NCBI GenBank assembly: GCA_036898135.1 | Contig: JBAHVR010000302.1 | Location: 636,001-700,000 of the forward strand | Length of the DNA stretch: 64,000 nucleotides | Origin: Oncomelania hupensis | Taxonomy: Eukaryota; Mollusca; Gastropoda; Littorinimorpha; Pomatiopsidae | Reading direction: 5' to 3' | In this document: positions 12,001 to 20,156 of the stretch, in pieces | Numbering within the stretch: the stretch's first letter is position 1 | Layout: every line of letters begins with the position of its first letter | Notes under the pieces: model-generated | What the model was told of the DNA's origin: nothing | Seen by the model: the letters and a program-made list of their open reading frames with translations, nothing else | The model's database searches: none | Translations under genes and position numbers: made by a program

Positions 12001-15000
12001 GAAGGAAAGTCTCTACGCTGAGGCTGACGAACCTCCCTTGAAGATCCGCAGGCTTCAGCTTGCCATGAACTATTTTCTCAAACTTAAAGCAAACCCTGAA
12101 AATCCCGCTTATGGTTGTTTTCTAGACCCTTTATTTGCGCTTAAATATTCCAACAAACCGACAGAATTTTCGCCTTTTGGTATCAGAGAACGTCCTCACT
12201 TTGATACTGCAGGCATAGATGTTCACTTTGTTAATGATGATCAATTGCTAACTGTGCTCCCACCCTGGAATCTCATCAACCCTATTATCAACTTCACTCT
12301 CACATCCTTCAAAAAGATCGAAATTTCCGAAGCTGTTTATAATCAACTTTATCTAGAACAATGTTCATTGTATAAAGGATATGAAAACCTTTTTACGGAT
12401 GGGTCGAAGAAATGAGGCTCAGTTGCTGCTGCGTCGGTCTCCAGGAGACACCTCGATCAGCCTTTACAACGGTGTATACCTGATTTTTGTTCTGTTTACA
12501 CAGCTGAGCTCAAGGCAATTCATTAATCTCTGAAACAGGTTTATGAATCCAAAAGATCATCGTTTTTAATCATGTCCAATTCACTGTCAGTACTTCGGGC
12601 TCTTTCCACGAGAAAAATATCGCACCCTTTTCTGGCAGAGATCACAACTTGTTTCAGAGGGTAAAAAGATAGTTTTTATATGGGTACCTAGTCCCATGGG
12701 CATCCACGGCAATGTTGCAGTGAACAAAGCCGCTAAAGAAGCTCTGTATCTAGATTTCCATTCAGAGATTTTCCAGTTTGTTCCATACTCTGACCTGCGT
12801 TGCATGACTGGCTCTTATTATAAACGGCTGTGGCAGACCGAATGGTCTAATCCAATCAATAACAAATTATTTTAAATTCTTCCAGATTTGTCTGCTTCTT
12901 TGCCTAACTTTGCGTCCACCCGCAAATAAGAAACTGTTTTGGCTCGCCTTGATATTGGGCATAATTATGTCGCCCATAGTTTCCTTTTAAAAGGAGAACC
13001 ACCACCTTGGTGCTTTGCATGTTACAAATCCTTTTCCGTTCGCCATTTTATGTCTGAAGGTGCTGATCTGGTTGATGAAAGAGAAAGATATTTTGGTTCG
13101 ATACCTTTTAATGAGATGCTTAAAGTATGCAATAGTCAACACCTGTTTCAAGTTTTACATGATGTTGATTTGTTTTATCGCATATAAATCATATCGTCTT
13201 GTTTTGTATTCTTGGTTGGATTTTATTGGTGAGACTGATTTTATTTACATCTTTTATCATATTTAAATGTTAACAGTTTAGTCTGATTTTGCTTAATTTT
13301 GTGTGATCCTGATTCGGCTCTTGGCAGTCCGCTGGACCTTATAAAAACTGAATATCTATCTTTTGAACTGAGCCTAGACGCCAATTTAGCCACGAGCGCT
13401 CTCGGTACATCAAAGCCTTATTTTGATTCATGTGACAATGTGTTTCAGACATCAACGAATGCAACATCAAGACTGGGGGATGCGATCATAAGTGTGAAAA
13501 CATTGATGGATCTTATTTCTGTACCTGTAACGTTGGTTTTATGTTGAACCAAGACAATAAGACCTGCATTGGTGAGTATAGCAATTTGGTGTGTCGCTTT
13601 AGGTATTTGCTAGTCATGAACACACAGCTCAACAGACGTTTAGCAAAAGGACGGTCGGGAAGAACGCTGGTAAAATTAGAGCAATTTTTACGGTCATTAT
13701 TTATGTGGTTGAAATAGATTTTTATCTGAAGTTCAGGGACCTTAGATGCTTACGTAGCGACAACAGCAACGTGTAAATATACTTTCGCACAGATATATAT
13801 AACACGAGTGTTTATGTTCACCATTTTGATGTGCAGAATGCCCAAAGTTTATGTACGGCGTTGGCTGCGCTAGCACATGTGCATGCATACAGAGCAATAC
13901 TGAACAATGTGAGCGGGAAGAGGGCAAGTGCATATGCAAAGTGGGTTGGAAAGGGGAGACTTGCAAAGATGATATCAATGAATGTACAACAGAGGGGAAG
14001 TGTCCCGGTGAATTGGAAACATGTGAGAACACTGTGGGCAGCTTCAGGTGCGTCTGCAACAGTAACGCCGCTAGAAACGCCGCTGGCGTGTGTCTTGGTA
14101 AGCTTTTCTTTTCATTCAATCATTAACATTATTTGTTGAATGTGTCCGATTTGTTATAACTACACTATGCTTGCAACTACTATTTTGCTGTAATAGGCAG
14201 ACTTATTGCAGCTAGGTACAAGGTATTTTGTATTTATGTGTTTTGTTGATATTTTATAATGATGTTTGTATTCTGTTTTGTTTTTGTAAACGGGGTGTCG
14301 GATAGCGCAGTGGTTGGAGCACTCGCTACTGTGTCGCAAGTTAAGCACCGTCCAGTGCGGTTAGCACTTGGATGGGTGACCGCAAAACGTGAAGCGACAA
14401 ATAACAACGCCCCCAGTTGACTCAACTGTGATTGAGTACCTACTCTCTTAAGAGTGGGGAAGGTAAAGCAGCGAGGGAGAGAGATGGGCATCACCCTCAT
14501 TACGCTGGCCCAAGATAAGTGTGATCTCCAACATCACGCTCCCCTACGGCCATAAGGCTATGGGACCACCTTTACCCTTTACCTTTTACCTTTTGTAAAC
14601 GGCAGTTCGATAAATTAGAATATAGCCTCAGCATCCCCTGCGTGGGATGTCTTTATTGTAAAGTGACCGGCTGGCGGAGTGCCTTCAATGTGTTACCACT
14701 AGGGTTTCGGCAGATCTTTTATGCAGATCAGGGGTGAGTCCTCTTTCGGCGAAGTTGTGGTCTTGATTTTGTGGTCCTGATTCGGCTCTTTGTAGTCCGC
14801 TGGACCCTGTAACCAATGAATAAGTAACTAAATTTGCTACCAGGACAGCAGAAGTAACTACTATAGTGAGATATACGTTCTACAGCAGCTGACACAATTT
14901 TGTTTTTTTATTAATAATTCAGTGTTTAATAATTATTGCTATTTTTCAGTGGTGGAGACTTTCAGTATTACACTGACAGTGACTGTTAACATCAACATAG

Positions 15001-16663
15001 AATTTGACGCGGACAGCAAAACGTCATCAACTTATCTTGAAGTTAAAGAACAAGCTAGATTAGCGGTATGTCTCGTTTTTTGTCATGTAAGATGTATACC
15101 CCATTATGTTTTAGCTCAGGTGCGAAAGGAAAACTTTTTTTTAGATGTATTCATTATATACAGCAACACCACGATTCCTTTTGCTGTCTGACAAATCCGT
15201 AGTTTCTCTTTTAATTAATAATTTGGTGGGTTACCAGTGTAATTTCATACTACTGTATTTCAAAGCAGTTTTCAGAGGCAGCAAGAGGAATTTCTATGTT
15301 ACCAAGAATGGCTAGTCCACTCTTATATATGTTGCCAACGATAAATATGTAACTTTCAGATGCTGCATTCCTTCAGTCAGGTGGTGGGACTTGTGGATGT
15401 CGTCATTCTGTCTGTTAGGTTTGTAATTTACTTGACATATGTTAGTTGTAATTTACTTGACCTTTACTTTATTACTTCAATATTAATTAATATGCCATAG
15501 TAATGTGAAATAATTATAGTTTCTGGTTACTCGATGTTACCGAAAAAAAAACGATTAATTTAAGATGCCTTTGAAAATAGTTTTAGTATTTGCTATTTTA
15601 GTTACGAGGTTGTTCGCTTGTGATTTTGTTAGTTCTTTTACATGCAGTTGAACTATGTTCTCACAATGTTGAAGAACACTGTAGCACGTTAGAATTGACG
15701 GATTGACGATATGTGTATGAAAATTGCTGTTTTAGGAAAGGTAGCACGATCGTCGATTCTCAGCTGGTTATAGCGAAAGGCAGTGAGACAGCAGCGAAAA
15801 GCGCGTTGACAAAAGCTTTGCATGATCTCGCCGCCAACAACGTCACTCTGGGGTCAGCTTCAGGACCCGCAACTGTCAATGAGATTGACGGAAACGCCAG
15901 TGAGTTTGTTTAGTAATAATTGCATCATTGCTTGTTTAATTGAGCGATTGCTGGCCACTTGCGCAGCTCATATCTTCTAGAGCATAGCGATGATTGTCTA
16001 CATCATTCGTTTGGGAAGAATGATGGACAGTAAAGCAACAGCACAGAAAGGTAAGTAGACGTATAGAAAGTGCTTTGTTATTGAAACTTGATATTAGATG
16101 GGAAGACTTCATTCAGGCACTGAGTTATCAGTTGATTTTCTGTTTTAGGTAGACTGTTATTTTTATTTTAACCATGGAAGAACTTTAAATCCGGTTTCTT
16201 TCTTTAATCTACTTTTGAGTTCTAAAATGTTGAAGGCGCATGAGATTCATCATTTAAGCAATATTATGCTACTGATATGATGAAGATCAGAGTCTTGGAT
16301 GCTGTTGTCTAAAGGAGGCCCGAACCTGTCATACTGCTTGTTACGTTGGGACATTGCATCTTTGGTACATAATGGTTGTGTTAAATAACAGTGAGCAGCG
16401 TCAGCACAGCCTGTGACTTCGCCAGGGCTGTGGGAACTTGTCACCCCTCCTACACTTGTCAGAACAACGGCGATGGCACAGTTATCTGCAGGTATATTTA
16501 TTTGCATGCTTGTTTGTTTGTTGTTGCACAAGCTTGACGATTATCAGAAGAAATGGGCGTTTGGGTGCCAAGAAAACTGTTTGACGCATTTTGATTCCGA
16601 ATCTGTTTAATTAATCTATTATTTGGATCATAATAATAATAATAAGAAGAAGAAGAATAAGAA

Positions 16664-16720
<57 letters not shown>

Positions 16721-19413
16721 GAATACAAGATTTATATAGCGCACATATCTCACACACAAAAGAGTGATTCAAGGCGCATTCTCATGCAGTCACAGACATA
16801 ACAGAAAACGGTACATAGACAAATGGTGAAACGATGAAGGTCCAATCAAATATATATGCATGATGGAGGAAGAAATGCCCCACACTTACACACCACACAC
16901 ACACTCACCCACACCCACACACACGCATGCATGTATTTTGCTATCTATGTATGCTCTCTGCAGTGGAATTTTGTTTTACTAAACCATTGTCACTGAAGGA
17001 GTCTCTACCTATAATTATATCTACCAGACGTGCCATGCTTTTGGTGCGATTTCTCTAGCTCGTACACACAAATTTGTTTGCAGGCAACTGATCGGATGGT
17101 TTACAGGAAGTGAAAAACTACAGAAGTGTTTATTTGGTATCATTACGCTTTGAAAGGAAAAGGTAGATTCAATCAACAGTTTTATAATGTTATTAGTTTT
17201 GGCGTGAGAATGAGATTGAACATTAGTAACCATATTTTTGCTGAGCTGTCGTTTTATTTCTTGTCAGTAAATAAATAATTTTGTATGATTTGTTTTGCAG
17301 AGAAGCAACATCAACAGGTAACTATTGAGTCTTGCTTTTCCCCTCCGTTTGTTTGTTTGTTGCCTTGTAACTCCTATATAGGACTTGGAATGCTGTAAAC
17401 ATGTTTTGCCAGAGATAATGGATTGCTAAGGTATAAGAACTGCATATAACATGTCGAAAGTGACTGACAGAAGCTGAAAGTGACAGATGTTGAAAGTGAC
17501 AGATGTTGAAAGTGACAGATGCAGTTAACCTGGATAGGGGTGCGTGCGTGTATGCAATGATGTGTGTGTGTGAGAGAGAGAGAGCGAGAGCGAGGGATGG
17601 AGAGATCAATTAAATGTTGGTGTGTTTTTCATTTCTGAACATAGGTTCAGACTCGTGGAAGATTGTGGTGGGTCTGTCGACGGCCATTCCCGCTATGGTT
17701 GTCATTGCCATTGGTATCATTGTCTGCATTGTGCTGAACAAGCGGAAGACCAAGAAATCGGAGCAGCCTGAACCTAAACATGGTCGTAATCCTCCGTAAG
17801 AGTGAATTTATTTACAGTTAACGTACCAAAAGCAGAAGCGTTATGCTCTGTTTCGCTCGGTCTTATTCTGTGGGTTGTGTGTAGGCATGTACGTTTGTCT
17901 GTGAGTTGTCCTTGCTTCGTTTGTTTGTTTTGTTTGAACTTTTTTTGTCTAGACCCGTGTACCTTTTTAATCTGATTAAAACAAAAAGATGTGTGTTTAC
18001 ATAATAAGAACCAGTTACTCGCAGTTTGAGATTGAACCCGCAAATCTTCAACTTTTAGCATAAACCATGATTGCTTGTTGCTTTAAGTCTAACAGTTATT
18101 CAGCTTGTCTTCACACACACAAAAACTATTATTGCCTTGGTCACTGTCAAAATTGTTTATGTACTTGAGATTGCTTATTCCATAATAAAAATCCAAATAA
18201 TCTTTCAGAAAGCACAATTATTCTGCTGTCGATAATTATCACATTGTGAATGTGCTGTCCCTTGTGTGCCAGTGACGAAGAGGAGAGAGAACGGCGACGG
18301 AAGAATGAGAGTGGCATGGATCCTGCCATGTTCTGTTCTGCCAGCCAGTCTGACCCGTCTTCTGCCACCAGGAGTTACGGTCGCCTAGTAGCCCCAACAG
18401 CAGGTAGGTCTGAGCAGTGGACGATCATAGTGTATGTTCGTTCTTGTCTGGGGAAGATGGGCGAAACACAATATACCCACTACTAGTTAGCGCTCGCTCG
18501 CATCGATACACACACACTCAAGTTAACAAGAACTTCATAAATATTAACGACATTAAAGTTTAAACATACATGTAAATATAGCGGCCATACTAAAATATTA
18601 GAAGACAAATGTAGCATCCATACTAAAATATTAAAAGAAAAATTTACATGTGTATAGTCAAAAATAAATATAAGAAAGAAAAAACTAAATCACTGATTAA
18701 TCACAGTTTCAATAAAATGCTAGGAGCAGACTGCCAAATATTGAACGATGTAGTTAGGTTGGGATTGGACATTTGCAATAAATGACATGGTTGACAAAAG
18801 CAAAAAAATAACAATAAATAAATGATTATTCTAAGTGATCATTTGACTCGCCTACAATCAAGCGTTTAACCGATGGATTTGTTTCAGGAGTTGAGGGTCG
18901 TGATTACGATTACCTCATTTACACAGGCCCGGGTATGTCAGACAGGTCTCGTAGACCAACTGAGGAGGAAAGACTCAGACAGGTATGTTGGACCGATGGG
19001 TGAAGATGAAGATCAATCATTTGGATTTAAACTCGTATTAGACTGTCGTATAATTGGATTTAAATCGCATCTTTTAAAATGGTAAACTTTATTCATGTAT
19101 TTGTTATTGTCGTGCTACAATTTGTAAAAGTATTTCAGAGAGAGAAAGAGTGAGTGAGTGAGTTTTGTTCTTACCCCAAACTTTTGATTAAATCTAACAT
19201 TGTTTTTAATTTCATATTTTGAAACTAGCTTTATGTATTTGTGTTTGCTTTTGACACATATAAAAATGTCAACAAGAATAAATAATAAACTAAAAAAAAA
19301 AAGTTTTGAGATAATTATGTACAACTGATGTAAATACCGCTGTTAATGACTTTTTTGTTGTTGTCCTACAGCTGTCTGTCCCACGACCAAGCCTTTCAGG
19401 AGTTGGGGAGTAA
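1..19413 (+). CDS. EGF-repeat / SEA-domain single-pass membrane protein, 3' part of gene (21 exons)
   Basis: This is the 3' portion of a large multi-exon gene; the 5' end lies before the window. Joining the 21 exons listed below gives an uninterrupted frame ending in TAA at 19411-19413. The order is about 15 EGF-like modules (many calcium-binding, with D-I/V-D/N-E-C), a SEA domain (exons 13-15), a short Cys-bearing stem (exon 16), a 17-nt linker exon, a transmembrane helix (exon 18) and a basic, then acidic, cytoplasmic tail of about 108 residues. All EGF exons are phase 1 at both ends, as in modular extracellular proteins. The tail has tyrosine sorting-type motifs (YGRL, YDYL). A role as a type I surface receptor or adhesion protein is inferred from architecture only; I cannot name an orthologue. 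No signal peptide is visible because the N-terminus is missing. Confidence 0.88.
300..845 (+). repeat. REP retroposon copy R1 (3'-truncated)
   Basis: This copy starts with the family head (CCCCCGTTGGGG, then a TATAAATAG box) and runs through the internal block, ending near 845 where an RTE-like LINE fragment begins. The same head recurs at 23195, 46897 and 62524. A second, tail-only insertion interrupts it at 621-681. It lies in intron 1 of the EGF/SEA gene. Confidence 0.8.
621..681 (+). repeat. Tail-only REP insertion nested in R1
   Basis: Sixty-one bases consisting only of the REP 3' tail (GGTCCTGATTTGGCTCGGAA onwards) and an ATGTT-type microsatellite. It is flanked by the 13-bp duplication TTATATGTATGTG at 608-620 and 682-694. 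The host REP sequence resumes directly after it, so this is a bona fide retroposition rather than a local rearrangement. Confidence 0.8.
850..1106 (-). repeat. RTE-like LINE 3' end fragment
   Basis: On the minus strand this reads the C-terminal region of the LINE reverse transcriptase seen again at 24.3, 54.4 and 58.8 kb ([18 protein letters not shown] residues) and ends in a TAGGA-type pentanucleotide tail at about 850-895. It is 5'-truncated and non-coding now. RTE assignment is tentative, from the short microsatellite tail and RT style. Confidence 0.65.
1218..1340 (+). CDS. Exon 2: calcium-binding EGF module
   Basis: Acceptor ATTACAG ends at 1217 and donor GTAAG begins at 1341; both ends are phase 1. 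The translation starts DVDEC and has six Cys with the spacing of a calcium-binding EGF module. The D-V-D-E-C start supplies the Ca2+ ligand consensus. Confidence 0.88.
1734..2000 (+). CDS. Exon 3: double exon, laminin/MEGF-type EGF plus calcium-binding EGF
   Basis: Acceptor TTTCTGCAG ends at 1733, donor GTAAG starts at 2001, phase 1-1. The first module reads [10 protein letters not shown] with [12 protein letters not shown] at its end, the pattern of laminin/MEGF-like EGF units. It runs directly into DINEC and a second module. Exons 8 and 12 have the same two-module design. Confidence 0.9.
2171..2287 (+). CDS. Exon 4: calcium-binding EGF module
   Basis: Acceptor GGTTGCAG ends at 2170, donor GTAGG starts at 2288, phase 1-1. 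It begins DIDEC and contains six Cys ([16 protein letters not shown] core), a standard calcium-binding EGF with the aromatic beta-hydroxylation-region spacing. Confidence 0.88.
2687..2809 (+). CDS. Exon 5: calcium-binding EGF module
   Basis: Acceptor TTTTCAG ends at 2686, donor GTACG starts at 2810, phase 1-1. It begins DVDEC and contains [16 protein letters not shown]. One extra residue (DRTGF instead of the usual D-x-GF) lies before the last loop, which is slightly unusual. Confidence 0.85.
3163..3294 (+). CDS. Exon 6: EGF module without the Ca2+ consensus
   Basis: Acceptor TTTTTTACAG ends at 3162 and the best phase-1 donor is GTACTG at 3295. The module starts ANIQC instead of D-x-D-E-C, so the Ca2+ ligand set is missing. 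Six Cys remain (CDGRNGGC...CFC...C). The donor is weaker than those of its neighbours and adds two codons after the last Cys. Confidence 0.75.
3811..3933 (+). CDS. Exon 7: EGF module, degenerate Ca2+ consensus
   Basis: Acceptor TTCTGCAG ends at 3810, donor GTATG at 3934, phase 1-1. It begins DVDWC, with W replacing the usual Glu before the first Cys, so Ca2+ binding is doubtful. Six Cys are kept (CDQDC, CSC, final C). Confidence 0.83.
5390..5610 (-). repeat. tRNA-related SINE (family S1)
   Basis: Read on the minus strand it carries an A-box-like TGGCCAAGTGGGCTAAGGCG (5578-5597) and a B-box-like GGTGTGGGTTCGAGCC (within 5511-5530), then a body ending near GGCGCGCCAC and an A-rich end. A second copy in plus orientation lies at about 31017-31335 and shares the B-box-to-CGCGCC core. 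The A-B spacing is wider than in a tRNA, so this is a SINE and not a gene. Confidence 0.65.
5986..6137. repeat. Tandem duplication, period about 77 bp
   Basis: Two head-to-tail copies of a block starting TAGTCTAGGGA and ending CCTCCGGCGCTG, separated by a short AACAACAATA-type spacer. They differ at a few bases only, so the duplication is fairly recent. No function is visible. Confidence 0.75.
7275..7532 (+). CDS. Exon 8: double exon, laminin/MEGF-type EGF plus calcium-binding EGF
   Basis: Acceptor CTACCTTTAG ends at 7274, donor GTATG at 7533, phase 1-1. Module one has [10 protein letters not shown] and ends [12 protein letters not shown]; module two starts DVDEC and has the six-Cys pattern ending KKNDLC. 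It has the same layout as exons 3 and 12. Confidence 0.9.
7880..8157 (+). pseudogene. Relic of an extra EGF exon in intron 8
   Basis: Bases of about 7985-8046 are the second half of exons 9/10 ([16 protein letters not shown]) with the same donor GTAAG. In place of an acceptor and first half there is sequence copied from the intron that follows exon 9. This is a recombination relic of a third duplication unit. It lacks an acceptor and the first Cys residues, so it should not be spliced in. Confidence 0.75.
8354..8476 (+). CDS. Exon 9: calcium-binding EGF module (duplicate of exon 10)
   Basis: Acceptor CCCCCAAAG ends at 8353, donor GTAAG at 8477, phase 1-1. It starts DINEC with core [16 protein letters not shown]. 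It differs from exon 10 at three nucleotides in 123 by my count, giving two residue changes (S/N and R/L). The flanking introns are also duplicated. Confidence 0.88.
8928..9050 (+). CDS. Exon 10: calcium-binding EGF module (duplicate of exon 9)
   Basis: Acceptor CCCCCAAAG ends at 8927, donor GTAAG at 9051, phase 1-1. Nearly identical to exon 9 in sequence and in the preceding 190 or so intron bases. Both copies keep frame and splice sites, so the protein gains a module rather than losing frame. Confidence 0.88.
9222..9335. mobile_element. Probable piggyBac-like terminal remnant with paired palindromes
   Basis: A TTAA is followed by CTTTCCCTGCCA-like sequence, and then the perfect 20-bp palindrome ATCGACGATATATCGTCGAT occurs twice (9243-9262 and 9285-9304), 42 bp apart. 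TTAA targets and such terminal sequences are features of piggyBac elements. No transposase is seen beside it, so this is only an end or a short non-autonomous remnant. Confidence 0.4.
9388..13350 (+). mobile_element. I/Nimb-like LINE with RNase H domain, degenerate (in intron 10)
   Basis: In order: the end of an ORF1-like protein (9388-9512), an endonuclease domain from about 9593 (IIQWKIRG start, CLQDT, then [19 protein letters not shown] and GSDHFPI near 10175), a reverse transcriptase ([10 protein letters not shown] near 11015; the metal-binding pair read as FVDDF near 11500), the C-terminal region, an RNase H start (FTDGSKK near 12395), and the terminal [13 protein letters not shown] block ending at 13187. 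Stops and frame changes are frequent, so it is inactive. The RNase H and the C-terminal block point to the I/Nimb/Jockey-related group. At 13304-13345 it ends with a tail very like that of REP. Confidence 0.8.
13304..13345 (+). repeat. REP-type B tail at the LINE 3' end
   Basis: GATCCTGATTCGGCTCTTGG, then the hairpin GTCC-GCT-GGAC, matches the type B tail of REP copies at 14.8 and 48.25 kb. It is either the true LINE 3' terminus or another tail-only insertion; no target duplication was recognised here. Confidence 0.65.
13449..13571 (+). CDS. Exon 11: calcium-binding EGF module
   Basis: Acceptor TGTTTCAG ends at 13448, donor GTGAG at 13572, phase 1-1. It starts DINEC and has [16 protein letters not shown], a complete calcium-binding EGF. 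It lies directly after the LINE-filled intron and is undamaged. Confidence 0.88.
13837..14097 (+). CDS. Exon 12: double exon, laminin/MEGF-type EGF plus calcium-binding EGF
   Basis: Acceptor GATGTGCAG ends at 13836, donor GTAAG at 14098, phase 1-1. Module one reads [10 protein letters not shown] and ends [12 protein letters not shown]; module two starts DDINEC and ends with an Ala/Asn-rich loop ([12 protein letters not shown]) that is looser than usual. It is the last EGF exon before the SEA domain. Confidence 0.88.
14220..14830 (+). repeat. REP retroposon copy R2, type B tail, split by a SINE
   Basis: A 5'-truncated REP copy: the internal block (GTTTTGTTGATATTTTATAA and onwards) starts near 14220 and resumes at 14603. 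It ends with the type B tail (TTCGGCTCTTTGTAGTCCGC region, then AATGAATAAGTAACTAA). The interruption is the SINE at 14294-14590. Confidence 0.8.
14294..14590 (+). repeat. Chimeric tRNA/5S-rRNA-like SINE nested in R2
   Basis: The 5' part has a tRNA A-box-like TAGCGCAGTGGTTGGAGC. It is followed by a clear 5S rRNA-like internal promoter block: AAGTTAAGCACC, then GGTTAGCACTTGGATGGGTG and ACCGC. The 3' end is an ACCTTT-type short repeat. The insertion is framed by the duplication TTTTGTAAACGG at 14282-14293 and 14591-14602. Both RNA polymerase III promoter types are thus present in one head. Confidence 0.8.
14950..15065 (+). CDS. Exon 13: N-terminal part of SEA domain
   Basis: Acceptor TTTTTCAG ends at 14949 in phase 1; the donor GTATG begins at 15066 and the exon leaves in phase 0. 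The translation ([18 protein letters not shown] then a helix-like KEQARLA) resembles the first strand and helix of a SEA domain. The phase switch marks the end of the EGF cassette region. Confidence 0.8.
15360..15418 (+). CDS. Exon 14: middle of SEA domain
   Basis: Acceptor AACTTTCAG ends at 15359 (phase 0) and donor GTTTGT begins at 15419 (phase 2). It encodes [20 protein letters not shown], matching the second-strand region just before the SEA cleavage loop. The frame is open across both junctions. Confidence 0.75.
15736..15899 (+). CDS. Exon 15: SEA domain core with GSTIVD motif
   Basis: Acceptor TGTTTTAG ends at 15735 (phase 2), donor GTGAG at 15900 (phase 1). It encodes [13 protein letters not shown] followed by an amphipathic helix. 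G-S-x-x-V is the position where self-cleaving SEA domains break (between G and S). STIV in place of the classical SVVV keeps the required G-S. Cleavage is inferred, not shown. Confidence 0.85.
16392..16491 (+). CDS. Exon 16: Cys-bearing juxtamembrane stem
   Basis: Acceptor AAATAACAG ends at 16391, donor GTATA at 16492 leaving phase 2. Four Cys lie in about 30 residues ([17 protein letters not shown]). This is a truncated EGF-like or other small disulphide unit between the SEA domain and the membrane. The acceptor lacks a strong pyrimidine tract, so this exon is slightly less certain. Confidence 0.7.
16622..16721 (+). repeat. AAT/AAG-type trinucleotide microsatellite
   Basis: Starts as AAT repeats and continues as a nearly pure AAG run of about 50 bases to 16718. 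Lies in intron 16. It is followed from 16730 by a TATAGCGC-type interspersed repeat. Confidence 0.9.
16730..16870 (+). repeat. TATAGCGC-type interspersed repeat fragment
   Basis: TTTATATAGCGC followed by TTCAAGGCGC is the inverted GCGC-rich start shared with the repeats at 42905, 51300-51490 and about 52115. Only the first part is recognisable here. No coding content. Confidence 0.5.
17301..17317 (+). CDS. Exon 17: 17-nt microexon in the stem
   Basis: Acceptor TGTTTTGCAG ends at 17300 and donor GTAAC starts at 17318. It enters in phase 2 and leaves in phase 1, giving REATSTG across the junctions, which joins the Cys stem to the transmembrane exon. Without it exons 16 and 18 would not be in frame (phase 2 out, phase 1 in), which supports it. 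Confidence 0.65.
17645..17795 (+). CDS. Exon 18: transmembrane helix and start of cytoplasmic tail
   Basis: Acceptor AACATAG ends at 17644 (phase 1), donor GTAAG at 17796 (phase 2). It encodes SDSWK, then a hydrophobic helix starting [14 protein letters not shown] and running to CIVL, and a stop-transfer NKRKTKK. The basic flank on the C-terminal side sets type I topology, with the EGF/SEA part outside. Confidence 0.92.
18273..18403 (+). CDS. Exon 19: cytoplasmic tail, charged segment
   Basis: Acceptor TGTGCCAG ends at 18272, donor GTAGG at 18404, phase 2 in and phase 1 out. It encodes a highly charged [12 protein letters not shown] stretch, then a Ser-rich part and SYGRLV. YGRL fits the Y-x-x-hydrophobic endocytosis motif. 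Confidence 0.85.
18888..18982 (+). CDS. Exon 20: cytoplasmic tail with YDYLIY
   Basis: Acceptor TTGTTTCAG ends at 18887, donor GTATG at 18983, phase 1 in and phase 0 out. It encodes [15 protein letters not shown] and a charged end. Three tyrosines in an acidic/hydrophobic context make it a candidate phosphorylation or adaptor site. Confidence 0.82.
19372..19413 (+). CDS. Exon 21: last coding exon
   Basis: Acceptor GTCCTACAG ends at 19371 (phase 0). It adds [13 protein letters not shown] and the stop TAA at 19411-19413. The 3' UTR follows directly. Confidence 0.82.
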   Translation: MSVPRPSLSGVGE

Positions 19414-20102
19414 AAACCGGATTGTGCGAAAATATAAACGATAATTAAAGTGAAGTGAATAATTGTGAGTTATAACTGATTCTATAGATATTATTGAGTA
19501 ATAACTTGGACAATAATTCTTAAGTGGGCAAAAAGGTGAATATGCCTTATGAGATTCCATTAACTGATAAACGAAGTCTAAAAAATAAGTAATGTTTGAG
19601 GTACAATAGTATACTGAGTCATGACCACCAACAGAACACGCTGTAAGAAGAAGAGCCCATCTGGTCACAATCACGACAGGAGAGGATGACGGGAAAAATG
19701 GTAATTAAAAGTTGTACCTGTACAACAATGGTCCGAAAACATTCTCCGAGTATAACCCATCTCGTTTGTATCTTGATTTCTTGAACATTAATTGCAATTA
19801 TTATGACTTACATGTTATTAATTTTTACTAACCAGCGTATGTAAGTCATTTCAAAAAGCCATGTGACATTTCTTTTAAGTTTTCTTAACTTCTGACAGTT
19901 AGCCTTTATATTTATAATTTCTAAATGTTAGTCCTAACCATTATGCTAAAAATATTAATTATATTCATCAATTCTCCACGTTCATACTCATATCCATTAT
20001 GCTAACAATATTAATAATCTCTTCTTTAGATTCCCAGTTTAATATGTTTTGCCAAATATCCTAACCCCATTTATTTTCAGTTTATTCTTTCTTTTAACAG
20101 TT

Positions 20103-20156
<54 letters not shown>

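Noticed and set aside
14320..14385. 5S rRNA gene
   Set aside because: Only the internal promoter part is 5S-like; the 5' end is tRNA-like and the whole is flanked by a target duplication.
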